This document shows positions 37,604 to 48,900 of a stretch of DNA of 64,000 bases, one piece after another; positions within the stretch are counted from its first letter, which is position 1, and the number at the start of each line of letters is the position of its first letter. A program made the position numbers and the translations under genes. The notes below the pieces were generated by a model. That model saw only the letters and a list, made by a program, of their open reading frames with translations. It was not told the DNA's origin and made no database searches. This DNA is from Eopsaltria australis (taxonomy: Eukaryota; Chordata; Aves; Passeriformes; Petroicidae), in NCBI GenBank assembly GCA_034509425.1, contig JAVTVJ010000117.1, positions 3,267,675-3,331,674 of the forward strand, given 5' to 3'.

Positions 37604-39906
37604 TACCTAAAAATTGAAGATGACACCTGCAACGTTTAAAATACTTGTAAAATTCTTATTATATATTTTTTTAAAAATAAAAATAAATTTTATAGTCACC
37701 CCATTGTAAAGGGGTGTCAAGTTCAACAGTCAGGGATTTAGTAGTTATGAGTACCTCAATTAGCAGGACTGCTATGGTATTTTTCCCTTCTGAATTTGTT
37801 TTATGGTTTCCTCAATAACACTGTCACGATGTTGGCTCATTCTCTTCAGTGCTTTCCAAAAAAAGGAAAGCTGGAAGCAGAGGAACCTCTGACTGTTTCC
37901 AGATCTTTTATCCTGACTCACACCCCACAATGATAATTCTGCTGTTGGGATCTTTTCCCCTCCAGAAGTCCCAACTATTTTACAGCCCAGCAAAGAGGGA
38001 AACACTTCCTCTTTATCACCCATCAATGGAAAAAATCAAAATCTCATTGACCAAAACTACTTTGGGCCACATTTGAATTACCATTCAACTGAATGGTGGT
38101 TATAGCAATGATATAAGAGGAAGGTGGGAAGTAAATCAGGCTGTCTTGACAGTTAAGACAGACAAGCTCTGGCTCCCTGCAGAGGAAAGGGAATGGGAGA
38201 GAGCAGTACCAGTAGGCATTTTATTAAAGAATCACAGAAGAATTGTAATTTTTTCCACTTCACCCCTTAGTAAATAATAGGAAAATATGCAGATTTCTTA
38301 TTAGGTGGCACATTTAACTTCCATGTTTTTTTTTCTTCTTTGATAGATTGGAGAGAAAGTAACATCACTGTGGGAAGTGGGAGATACAAAAACTTTAGTC
38401 ATGCCCTGACAAAAGATGTCATAATATCTCTGATGAAGGAGAAGGTGGAACCCAGTTATTGAAACCTTTCTACCTCTGAACAAATCACACATAGGTACTT
38501 TTATTGCCACTGAAGAGCTGGAGTTTAAATTGTAGAAGCACTGGCATCTGGTAATAATGCCTTAAGGTACCTGAGAACTCAGGTTGATAAAACACCAGAC
38601 CTTTAAGAGACCCAAGCTCTTTTGGACCACCAGACTCCCACAGGGAAATTCCACTGATATTTTTGTTGAGCTGCCTTAGTTGAGGTTATAGGCAAGAGAA
38701 TCAATAGACTTAATGTGCAATTCAAGTCTTCCTGATGTAGCAAGTGAATCAGAGGAACTGTGCTGCTGCCAGTCTGTGGACTCAATGTCCCCCAGCTACA
38801 GCAGAGCCTCAGATAGCTTGGTCCAGCATAGATACCTCCACTGCAGGCATCTGAATTTAGTGTGGTTGAGTCCTGCTAGGATTGAATTCAGGCACTTGGA
38901 ATATCTCCTGCTGAGCGATGGCGACACGGGGAGCTCAGCTCTAACACCTCCATCCTGGCTCTGGCCTGCTGATATTGGCCTCCTTTGTTTTTGTTATTGC
39001 CTGTTATCCTTGGTGGATATCCTGTGATTAATATGGAAAAGTGTAACTGCTGCTGTGATTAACTTTTTCAATTCTGGGGTTTGGCTCAACAGTATCAGTT
39101 TTTCTGCCAGCCCCAAGCAAATATTAAAGGCGTGCTGGAAATGATGACATACCCCATAAAATACTGAGCTTCTGTTTCATATATTCTGTTTCCACATCTG
39201 AATTGAAAATATTGGTCTTCTTAGATAGACACTATATTTCTTCCCTCTGCCTTGCCACGAGCAGGCTCAGAGAGATAATGACCCTGGCCTTAGAAGGCCA
39301 CATTATTCACCTTGAACAGTAGCAAGTAATGCAGTTTCAGTTTGCTAACAGTGCTGCTTCCCAGGCCGAAATTACCTGGCAAACATAGATGGATGAGCAA
39401 ATGATCTTCAGCAAGAATTGATTCTCCCTCCTGGAGCTTTGCATGTTTGTGTCTTTGTGTGTTTGAGTCTTCCTTCTTCCCACTGGTTACTGAAAAAACC
39501 CCTTTTTTTCCTCCACACAATAGCACAGTTCTGCAATGAACTGGAAGATGGATACCTAATCTAAGATGAATGCAATGCTAAAGGGAAAAACCTTCTGATT
39601 ATCTTGCAGAAGAAGAGAGAAATGATTGAGAGTGTCAGAGTCCCTCGTCTCTTCCCCCGAGAGCAGGTTAAAAAATCCATACTCTCTTACATCATTTGAA
39701 TGCATTTTTTTTCAAGGCTTTTTCTGGTATCTCCACATACTTACAAAACCCAGAACAAGAACCAAAATAGTTAGTAAATAGTATTGAAAAACAAATTCTG
39801 AAGGAGATGCAGATTTAGGAATTTCAGAATTTGCAGACTCTGTCCATTCCTGTGAATGCAGGTCAAGCACACAGACTGGAAGAGTCAGGGCCTGAGGAAG
39901 TGTTGC
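37604..39906. other. Gene-free DNA, nothing recognised
   Basis: No exon, RNA or transposon was recognised in this interval. Confidence 0.5.
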
Positions 39907-40060
39907 TATTTTTATTTTTTTTAAATGTATTTATATTTTTATGCATTTATATTTTATTTATTTTTAGATATTTGTATATTTATATATTTATATATTTATA
40001 TTTTTATATTTTTGTATTTTTATAATTTCTATTTTTTATTTTTTATTTTTAATAATTTCA
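39907..40060. repeat. AT-rich low-complexity tract (TTTATATT-type)
   Basis: About 150 bp built almost only of A and T, mainly T-rich variants of TTTATAT and TTTTTAT. It is imperfect and likely to vary in length. No flanking element tail explains it. Confidence 0.85.
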
Positions 40061-41026
40061 ATTATTAAATGGCTCTTATCTCAACCCTTTACCTTTCTCT
40101 GACTCTCCCCATCCGACTCTGAGAGTGAAAGTGAGTGAGTTCCTGCCTGGTACTTGTGGCTGGGATTAAACCACGGCAGTCAACTCTTCATTTTTCTCCT
40201 TCATAAGTGGAAATATATAAAGAAGTATCTTCTATGATAGCACTTATTTTTGGCAGCTGGCCAGGCAGCTCTGAGCCTGCAAGGCAAGGTCTGCACACCG
40301 TGAAAGCAGAACTCTGTATGCCAGTGCTGTCAATCCTCTTAAAAATAAATCATAATTCCCAGCAATTATGCCCAAGCTCTCACCCAGCTCACCCTTGGCA
40401 GTTCTGACTTGCAGCAGGAGTTAAAGGCTCTGCTTGCTCAGAGCTTGGTTTCACTGCTGTAACTCAATGGACTTTTCATCACATTTATTGCAATTGTCTC
40501 CTTTGGATTTTCTCTAAAAATAACCAGGGCCAAATTGAGAATACAGCAAGAGCTGTGGTTATCAGAACACCCCTCTTATCTGAGACGGATCAGTTATACG
40601 ACTGCAAAATCTGATGTGTGCTGAAAACTCAGTGCATTTATTTATAACTGGGGGTATCCATATAAATCCCCTGGCTCCAATCATGTTCAGATAAACAGCA
40701 AGAGGCTGCATTATTTTAGTTTTGAAGGCACAGCTTTGCTGTTCAAACACAACCAGCAAAACCTGTCCTTGCTGCTTAATTTTCCTCCTTTAACTGCCAG
40801 AAATGTTTTAGCAGGAGTAATATTTTAATTGCATTGATTATCAGTGGCAGAAGGAAAGGACAGGACTGGAGAACATTCTGGGAGCATTTTAAAAGACTGA
40901 GGTGAAATGTGTTTGCTCTCTCCCTTTCCGTGAGAAGCAGAGGAGCCCAGCACATGTTGCATTAACCTTGTGACGCTGCTGATTGAACCTTCTGCTCCTT
41001 CCATGGGAGAAAAACACCTCTGGCAT
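40061..41026. other. Gene-free DNA, nothing recognised
   Basis: Ordinary sequence between the AT-rich tract and the next CR1. No feature could be supported. Confidence 0.45.
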
Positions 41027-41268
41027 GGAATCACAGAATCAGAAAGGTTGGAAAAGACCTTTAAGACCAAGTACAAGTCAGCACAGCATCAATTGCTGCA
41101 TCCACACTTTTTTTAAACACTTTCAGCAGTGGTGACTCCACCACTTCTCTGGACAGCCTGTTCCAATCCTTGAAGTTTGTGCTGGAATCCAGTCCAAACC
41201 TCCCCAGGTGCAACTTGAGGCCATTTTCTCTCATCCTGTCACTTGTCACCTAGTAGAAGAGGAATCCT
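41027..41268 (-). mobile_element. CR1 LINE fragment, reverse strand
   Basis: Starts GGAATCACAGAATCAGAAAG and contains GGTTGGAAAAGACCTTTAAG, GGTGACTCCACCACTTCTCT and CCCCAGGTGCAACTTGAGGC. It ends near CACTTGTCACCTAGTAGAAG. About 240 bp of the 'ggttggaaaag' subfamily. Confidence 0.9.
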
Positions 41269-41998
41269 CCAGCAGCCTGTTGGTTGGCACCTGTGGTGTT
41301 TCACACCACCAGCAGATCAAAACCCACATATTTTTGTCCAGAATTTCAACATGGGAAAGCTTGATGTCTAAAAAACTGAAAAAAACCCCTGTAGCTTTTC
41401 CCACCTGAGATAAAAAATGCTGTCTAGTATTCCCAGTTATATTTCATTAGTGTGAAGTATATTTTCTTCAATACTTTCTGCACAATAGAAAGGATTCCAT
41501 ACAATGGTAATGTTAAGATATTCATTTAGAGGGAAATTTAAAGGAATGTTTCCTTTATTGAAAGGAAAACATTTTGACTTTGTCAGAACTATAAGATGAA
41601 GTGATGATGGTTCATTTTATCATTTTCATGTTAAAAATGCCACAGAAATAGGGCACATTTCTTTGAAGTGTTTAGATTAAATTGCACTTTCTGCTGAAAA
41701 ATTACCTTGCCAATTTCACTCGTGGCTGCTTTTCCTTCTCCTTTTCATCTTTTTGTCCTATGTGTGTACGGTTGCCAAGCCATCCTTTCCACTTAAAACT
41801 ATCCAGTTTTGGAGCATGGATTTCAGGGGGGGAAGAGGAATAGTTTCTAGTGCTGTTACTGATATAGCAGCACATTGTGAGCAAAGATTTGCACTGTGCT
41901 CATCCCCACTAAATTTTATTGAATTCAGAGCAGATAGACCAACTCAGATTCTTGATTTATGGTGCCCTGACAAGGACCAGGAACTCAGCCTCAAAATA
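41269..41998. other. Gene-free DNA, nothing recognised
   Basis: No exon or transposon was recognised between the two CR1 fragments. Confidence 0.45.
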
Positions 41999-42245
41999 TG
42001 AATCACAGAATGGTTTGGGTTAGAAGGGAATCTCAAAGATTATCTCACTCCATCCCCTGCCATGGGCAGGGACACCTTCCACTATCCCAGGTTGCTCCAA
42101 GCCCCATCCAACCTGGCCTTGGACACTTCCAGGGATGGAGCAGCCACAGATTCTCTGGGCAACCTGTGTCAGGGCTTCCCCACCCTCACAGGGAAGCATT
42201 TCTTCCTAATATTGAATCAGAACCTGCCATCCTTCATTTTCAAGC
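41999..42245 (-). mobile_element. CR1 LINE fragment, 3' end, reverse strand
   Basis: Starts TGAATCACAGAATGGTTTGG and includes CCCTGCCATGGGCAGGGACA, AGGTTGCTCCAAGCCCCATC and GGGCAACCTGTGTCAGGGCT. It ends near TTTTCAAGCCAGTGT. About 245 bp. Confidence 0.93.
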
Positions 42246-43011
42246 CAGTGTAATCTGTAAGTAAAGTTGTTTATACCCACTTCAGCCATATTTGCAATAT
42301 GGGCCAATTTCAGACAAATTTAGCAGAGAGGCAGAAGTCACAAACATTATATTCTTAAACGCTTCGTGGAAATAGCCTAATGAAAGAGAGAGAATTGTTA
42401 ATGTCCCCACTCAGAGAGAAACACTCCATTAACTGAATGCTTTGCAGACACCAAGGGATCCCTTCAGGATCCATAAGTCCAGGAGAAACCTTTGGCACTT
42501 TGGTTTTTTACGAACTGTTTACCAAAAAAGCATAAGACAAAAGAGTTCCCCAGATGCTTCTATTTATACAGCAGACAGGCTGGCTAATCCTCAGAGTGCC
42601 AGGAATCTCATATTTGCATTTCCACAGTTGCATAAGAATATAATGAATATTGAACTATAAAGTTAAACAATAATGCATGCCTAAAATTGCCCAGAAAATT
42701 AAGATATTGCAAACAGCATTCACGAGTCCATTATGGAAATTTAGCAAAGACTCAGGGGTGTCAAATAATCTTCAAGATCTTTCCAATATTTACAACCCTT
42801 CCAGATTTACCAGGGTGCCAGTTCATCCAGTGAGATCTTGCCATGAGCATGGAAAACCTTCAGCACCCTCACTCTGAGGAGTTAAAGGTGCATAATTTAG
42901 CAGTTCAATACTACTTTGTTTGCCCAGGCAAACTGTGTGAACTATGCTGACCAAAAATCCCATTGATATGATTGAAGGTCAAGACATTGCAAGAATAACA
43001 TGAAATTACGG
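42246..43011. other. Gene-free DNA, nothing recognised
   Basis: No feature could be supported in this interval. Confidence 0.45.
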
Positions 43012-43075
43012 AAAGATTTGGGTAGGAGGAGACATTTAAAGATTGTCTAGTCCAAATCCAGGCAATGAGGGTATG
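43012..43075 (-). mobile_element. CR1 LINE sliver, reverse strand
   Basis: About 64 bp resembling a reversed CR1 end (AAAGATTTGGGTAGGAGGAG, AAAGATTGTCTAGTCCAAAT). It is cut off where a second CR1 tail begins at 43078. Confidence 0.55.
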
Positions 43076-43077
43076 TT

Positions 43078-43176
43078 GAATAATAGAATAATAGAATATC
43101 CTGAGTTGGAAAGGATCATTGAGTCCAAATCCTGCCCCTACACAGGACACCCCAAAAATCCCAGAAGTGTTGTTCA
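43078..43176 (-). mobile_element. CR1 LINE fragment, reverse strand
   Basis: Starts with two tail repeats (AATAGAATAATAGAATATCC) and reads GAGTTGGAAAGGATCATTGA, CCCTACACAGGACACCCCAA. This is the same subfamily as the long copy at 45262-45910. About 100 bp. Confidence 0.85.
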
Positions 43177-44392
43177 AAGCCTTCTGATATGAACAACAGG
43201 AAAATGAAGGTTGATGAGCAGAGAACTGCTGCAGGTTAGAAATCTTTGTCTATTGGGGCTGATGCATTTATTCACAAAAGAGAAGTTATAGAGCTCAACA
43301 GATCATTTAATATTCCTGGAATATTCTGAGATTGCAGAGGGATGGCACCAAGACAAAAGTGTGGGTGAGAAAGCATGATAGAAAGTCCTAATTTTAAGCA
43401 CATTTCATGCACAGCACTGTACAAACCCTCAGAGGAAATCCCAGGGCAGATCTTGCAATGGCAAAAATCATCAGGCATTTCTGCATGCACTTGGACATAG
43501 CTCCCCTTCTTTACTCTGCAAGTTTCTACCTCATTTTGGCATAAATTCCTAAGTGATCAGGCAGCAGACCTGAAAGAAATGAAAGAATCTCATGGAGTTT
43601 TACATAAAATGAATAATTTGCATAGTTTTACATGAGATACATGATCCAGTTCTGGGATTCATCATCAGAGGCTGTTATGTAAAGCAAATGTGTACAGGGA
43701 CCCAGAAAGGGTTGAGACCAATTCACAGAGAAAAGGTGATTCAGGAGTTGTGGAGTCTGGTGACTCAGATTCAATCAGCTCCTTGAGCAGGTGTAAATCT
43801 CTGATTTATACAGGAGAGAACATTAATCTATACTTGCCTTGTTTCTGATGCTGTTTCCATCAACATCTATTACATTCTCCTCTCAGAGACTGAATGTTGG
43901 GCAAGAGGGACTGCTGTCTGATCCAGCTGAGCAGTTCTCACACAGTTTTATTTGCAAATGCAATCCTTGGAATTAAGAGAAAGAAGCAATTTTATGAGCA
44001 GAGGCAGCATGACAGCACTAGGAGCAATTGTGAAATGTTTTCCACTAAAAAGCTGAAAATTAAGAGCTCTGTTGTTTGCTTTCTAGCAACTAAATGTTCA
44101 CATTGCAGTTGGAAGCTAATTGAAGACAAGAAAAAAAAATCAATAAAATTTGCTGGTGAAACAGTTGTTTTCCAAAAAAACCACACATTGTCCCAAAATA
44201 AAGAGCTTTTTCTTGCATAAAATAGGAAAGCCCAAACCAAATCAAACCAAAAGAACTACCACACATTGTTCTCGTGTAAATACCATAATGAAGTAATGAC
44301 AAATATACACTTCCCACCCCTCTCTAAATGAATGTTGAGAAAATATGCAAAAATTAAATAATCACTTTTCCCAGGCAAGAGGGAGGTGATGA
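43177..44392. other. Gene-free DNA, nothing recognised
   Basis: Several overlapping short open frames at about 43890-44320 on both strands have no recognisable content. Confidence 0.45.
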
Positions 44393-44697
44393 GACACAGC
44401 CAGAGTGGCTTCACAAAGGACAAATTGTGTCTGACTAATCTGGTTGCCTTCTTTAATGGAGTGGCTGGAGGATAAGGGAAAAACTGCTGATTTAATCTCC
44501 CTCAGCTACTGTAAGGCCCTTGCCACAGTCCAACAGAGCTCCCTTGCCATTAAACTGCAGAGATTTGAGTTGAGTGAATGGAATGTTGGAGGGGTAAGGA
44601 ATTGCCTGGATGACTGCACCCAGCTGGAATGGGTGTCCTGTGAAGGGAAGGTTTGGAGAGTTGGCCTTGTAGCCTAGAGAAGGCTCTGGGGAGATCT
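44393..44697 (+). mobile_element. CR1 LINE fragment with decayed reverse transcriptase region
   Basis: Translating around 44405-44520 gives a broken frame with the CR1-type phrase FTK-LTNL-AFFNG, typical of the late part of the CR1 ORF2 reverse transcriptase. In-frame stops and indels follow. The end (GAAGGCTCTGGGGAGATCTT) is the CR1 segment after the gene. It abuts the satellite at 44702, so its own 3' end is missing. Confidence 0.75.
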
Positions 44698-44701
44698 TAT
44701 T

Positions 44702-45262
44702 TCATAGAATCATGGAATCATGGAATTGTAGAGTCATGGAATCATAGAAGCATGGAATCACAGATTCACGGAATCATTAAATCATAGAGTCATGGAATCA
44801 TAGTCATGAAATCATGGCATCATAGAATCATAGAATCATGGAATTGTAGAGTCATGGCGTTACGGAGTCATAGAATAGTGGAATCACAGAGTCATGGAAT
44901 TATGGAATCAATCATGGAATCATGGAATCATGGAATCATGGAGTCATAGAATTATGGGATCATTAAATCACAGTCATGGAATCAACAGTAATGAAATCAG
45001 GGCATCAGAGTCATGGAATTATGGAATCACAGAGTCATGGAATCATAAAGTCATGGAATCATGGCATCATAGAGTCATGGAATAGTGGAATCACAGAGTC
45101 ATGGAATCATGGAATCATTAAATCACGGAATCATTAAAGCACGGAATCATTAAATCACGGAGTCATGGAATCAATAGTAATGAAATCATGGCATCAGAGT
45201 CATGGAATTATGGAATCACAGAGTCACGGAATCATGGAATCAGGGAATCATAGAGTCATGGA
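44702..45262. repeat. Satellite array grown from a CR1 3' tail
   Basis: About 560 bp of imperfect short units of the form GGAATCATGGAATCATAGA and GAGTCATGG, the reverse of the CR1 3' tail octamer. It is contiguous with the 3' end of the CR1 copy at 45262-45910, so that tail is its likely source. A longer period is superimposed: the phrase AGTAATGAAATCA followed by GCATCAGAGTCATGGAAT recurs at about 44981 and 45170 (189 bp), and a related phrase occurs near 44797. It stays open in one plus-strand frame by chance of its composition. Confidence 0.9.
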
Positions 45263-45910
45263 ATACGCTGAGTTGGAAGGGACACATAAGGATCAGCAAG
45301 TCCATCTGCTGGCCCTACACAGGACAATTCCAAGAATCCTTCCATGTGCTCGAATGCATTTTCCAAACACACCCTGAGCTCTGTCACGCTTGGTGCTGTG
45401 ACCACTTCCCTGGGGAGCCTGTTCCAGTGCCCAAAAACCCTCTGGGGGAAGAAACTTTTCGTAACACCAGCCTAAGCCTCCCTGACAGAACTTCAGGCCA
45501 TTCCCTCAAGTTGTGTCACTGATCACCACAGAGGAGAGATCAGTGCCTGCCCCTCCTCTTCCCTCACGAGGAAGCTGTAACTGCAATGAGCTCTCCCCTC
45601 AGTCTCCTCCAGGCTGAACAGACCAAGTGACCTCACCCAGACTTTACCTCCAGGCCCTTCACCATCCTTGTGGCCTCCTTTGGATGTTCTCTAAGAGTTT
45701 TATACCTTTCTTATATTGCAGTGATCAAAACCTCACACAATATTCAAGGTGAGGCCACCCCAGTGCAGAGCAGAGCAGAACCATCTCCTCCCTTGCCCAG
45801 CTGGTGATGCTGTGCCTGATGGCCCCAGGACAGGGTTGTCCCTCCTGGCTGCCAGGGCACTGCTGACCCATATCCAACTTCCCATCGATCAGGACCGTTT
45901 TCAGTGGTCT
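45262..45910 (-). mobile_element. Long CR1 LINE fragment, reverse strand
   Basis: The longest CR1 here, about 650 bp. It runs from GAATACGCTGAGTTGGAAGG through CCTACACAGGACAATTCCAA, CCACTTCCCTGGGGAGCCTG, CACGAGGAAGCTGTAACTGC, CTCCTCCAGGCTGAACAGAC and GCTGCCAGGGCACTGCTGAC. It covers the 3' untranslated region and the end of ORF2. No intact reading frame of CR1 remains. Confidence 0.94.
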
Positions 45911-48900
45911 TTGGAATATCCCAGGGCTCTCATTTGCCTTCCAAATAGCATCTTCTGACTCTGCAAAAGAGCCACTGACCACCTCAGCTACTTTTATAAA
46001 ATTCTTCTATGTAAGTATTATTATAGAGTTTCTCCAGTAGAAAGGAATTGATGTTATTTGGGGTGCAGGGAAGGGAGTAGATGTTTTAACTGGAAGCACC
46101 AGTGACCTTGATAGAAAGTCAGCAATTTTTATTTTCTAGGTGGCTGGAAGAAAACAACCAAAAGAGAAGAATCTTTTAGCAGTTTTTTTAACAGTTTCTA
46201 AACCCTTTAAAACTTTTCAAAAGTCAGCAGCCCAAAGAAGCCATCCTAGGAATTATTCAAGTTCAGATGCCGAAGGCATCCGTTTCAATACTTAGTGAAT
46301 CTCATGGTTTAGGAATTTGCTCAGGACTTTGTACTTAATGCTGCATGAGCAAAAAAGCACAAAAGGCTGTGCTGGACTCCTGCTGAGGTGGAGTTTCACA
46401 GTGAACAGAAGATGGGCAAAATTAATACATAAAATTAAGTGGCTAAAATGACTTGGTGAAGTAGCACCACTGTGGGATCTCTGAGGCCACACCAGGTAGG
46501 AACATTTCACCACCCAGCTTGGTAATTAATATCCTAAATTTTTGCATGTTTTGCACACTCACAATCAAGATAATGTTGCAATGACAACAGCAGAATTTTT
46601 TTTTTAATCTCTTATCATATGGTCTTGCTATCTGTCCTCACTCTTTCTACACTGATATTCAACTTCTATCTGTTCATGACTTAACGTACCTCAACATCCA
46701 AATTCCTGGAAGACATTTTTCAAAGTGAGGCAATTTTCATGTCTCAAAGCCTGCTGAAATCTGGATGTGTACCTCTGCAGAATGCCAGGCTCACTCCAAG
46801 ATGAATCAATGGTATTCCTAGCCATGGACAAATATGAAAAATATGCACAAACAGTCTATGCCTAGAGCAGGGAAGCTGTTGAAAATTATTTTCTACTTCA
46901 TTTGGGTCCTAAACTCTTGGTTCTCTAATAAAGCATAAGGGCTGGTTAAGTCTTTTTCTGGTGTTTGGGATTTTTACAAAGCCCCTTCCCTGGATGGATT
47001 CTCTAATTAGGAATGAGAATCTTTCTCTGAACAGGGCACTGATAGCATCTGTCTCCTCTCTTGTCACCTTTACCTGTGATTTTTTGAATCCCTGTCATTT
47101 TGGGCCCTCTGTCAAATATGTCTGGCCAAATTTATTAATTGTGGAAGTAAATTGGTCAGGAAGACTGAAAGAGAAGAATTGAGGATATTTTTTAGCCTTC
47201 TTTTTGATGTTGCCTGATTTGTGGAGGTCTAACTTTGAAAAAATATTTCTTCATGGAGCAGATACATGAACTGACGCATGAGATCCAGCAAGAGTCAGAT
47301 GTGGAAGAGGGAAGCTGATGGAGCTGGATTCCTTGGGTGATAAATTGACATTGTTCTATTAAAATCAATAGTCTGGGAGCTTCTAGCTGTGAAACCTTAA
47401 TATAACTACTCACTCCCACATGCCCAACCATCTGACAAAACTAAGGAACAATCTTTCTTTAAGATTTGGGTGCATTCCCAGCACACTTTAGGAAATAAAG
47501 ATGTCTAAGTTGGTTGCGAACTCTGTCAGGCAACTCCAGAGGATAATTTAGATCAGTTGTGCCAAAGCACCTGCTGAGAGTGCTTGTCTTTCTCCTCTGA
47601 GTATTTGGGAAACCTAGGTGACTAATTTAGGCTAGGCACATCAAAATTAGTTGTCCAGAGTTAGGTGAGACAGCTCTCTCCTAAAGCAGTCGCTGTTTTT
47701 ATAACGAGCCACCTTAGTATGCACAGGAATGTGGATCCCTCAGGGCAAGAAATTCAATACAGGTGCTAAGAACAACAATTTATCAGCCTGTTATCTGTGA
47801 CTTAGAAGGAGTGAGCCTTGCTATTTGTGTCTGAGTTCCCCTGAAGAAAAATTTTATAAGCAATTTATTTTGCAGAGGGAGAAGTGGTGTCCTGGCACAG
47901 CTTGAGGGGATGACAAGGATCGTAATATATAAATAATACAATCTATAAAGATGAAATATTTAGAGGGATTAAAAATGCAATAAAAGCCCAGAAATAGCCA
48001 TTTTTCGGGCACGAGAAGGGAATTTTGCACTCACCTTTTTTATATATACAGATTAAATGTGAAGCCTGATTCACCACCCAATTACTGAGGTTTTAGCCTC
48101 CTGTTGAGTGAAGTCCTTTAGCATGTGGAGAAGTTAAGAACGTGTGTGACACCACTGATGAAGAGAGGCTCTTGTGTCTCTTTACTGAATCTGACTCTGC
48201 AGCAAGACAGGTCTAAAATGCTGTTCAACGTGTCCTGTAGTCCAGCCATGATGTTCAGACTGTGGGCTGTGGCTTCTGAGAATTTTTTTTTATTAGAAGG
48301 TGATGTGAAAATCAAACACAAGTAATTTGAACATTAGTGCAGACCCTCCTGTGTGCAAGGAAACAAGAGAACAGGCTGAAGGGAAAGGGTTTAAAAGTAA
48401 TGAATGAACATCCAGTAATAAACAGGTCCTTAATTGAGTGGATTCATAAAACACTTTGGCAGCACAGCATAAAGCAAACTCAGTTTCACTCTCCAGAAAA
48501 GATAATCCTCCAAAGGCATCACTGAACTGTTCCACCTCTCAAAATGTTCTCATAACTAACTTTTATGTAGATATCCAATTTATCAAAATCACCAGTTATT
48601 AAGATTCCGTTACCTCATAGACAGCATTCCCTGGTACGAAACCATCCTCAAAAACTGTGAGATTTCATTTAGGTCTGACTAAATATTTGCCATCACATCT
48701 TTTCTTTTGATTCTCATGATTTTTAGCAAAACCAATTCCATTTCTTTCTATGTTCCCTTAAAGGCCATGTGTTGTAGACCTCTGTTCACTCCTAGTGCTG
48801 CCTCCTGGCCCATCTCCAGTTGATTTACATTTTTATTGGATTTCAGTGGCCAGCAATGAATGCAGATGTTCACCTGACAGCTTTCCAGTGCTGAGGGGAA

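Noticed and set aside
44894..45377. Plus-strand open frames rich in Met, Glu, Ser, Trp, Asn and His
   Set aside because: They translate the CR1-tail satellite; the repetitive composition follows from GAATCATG units.
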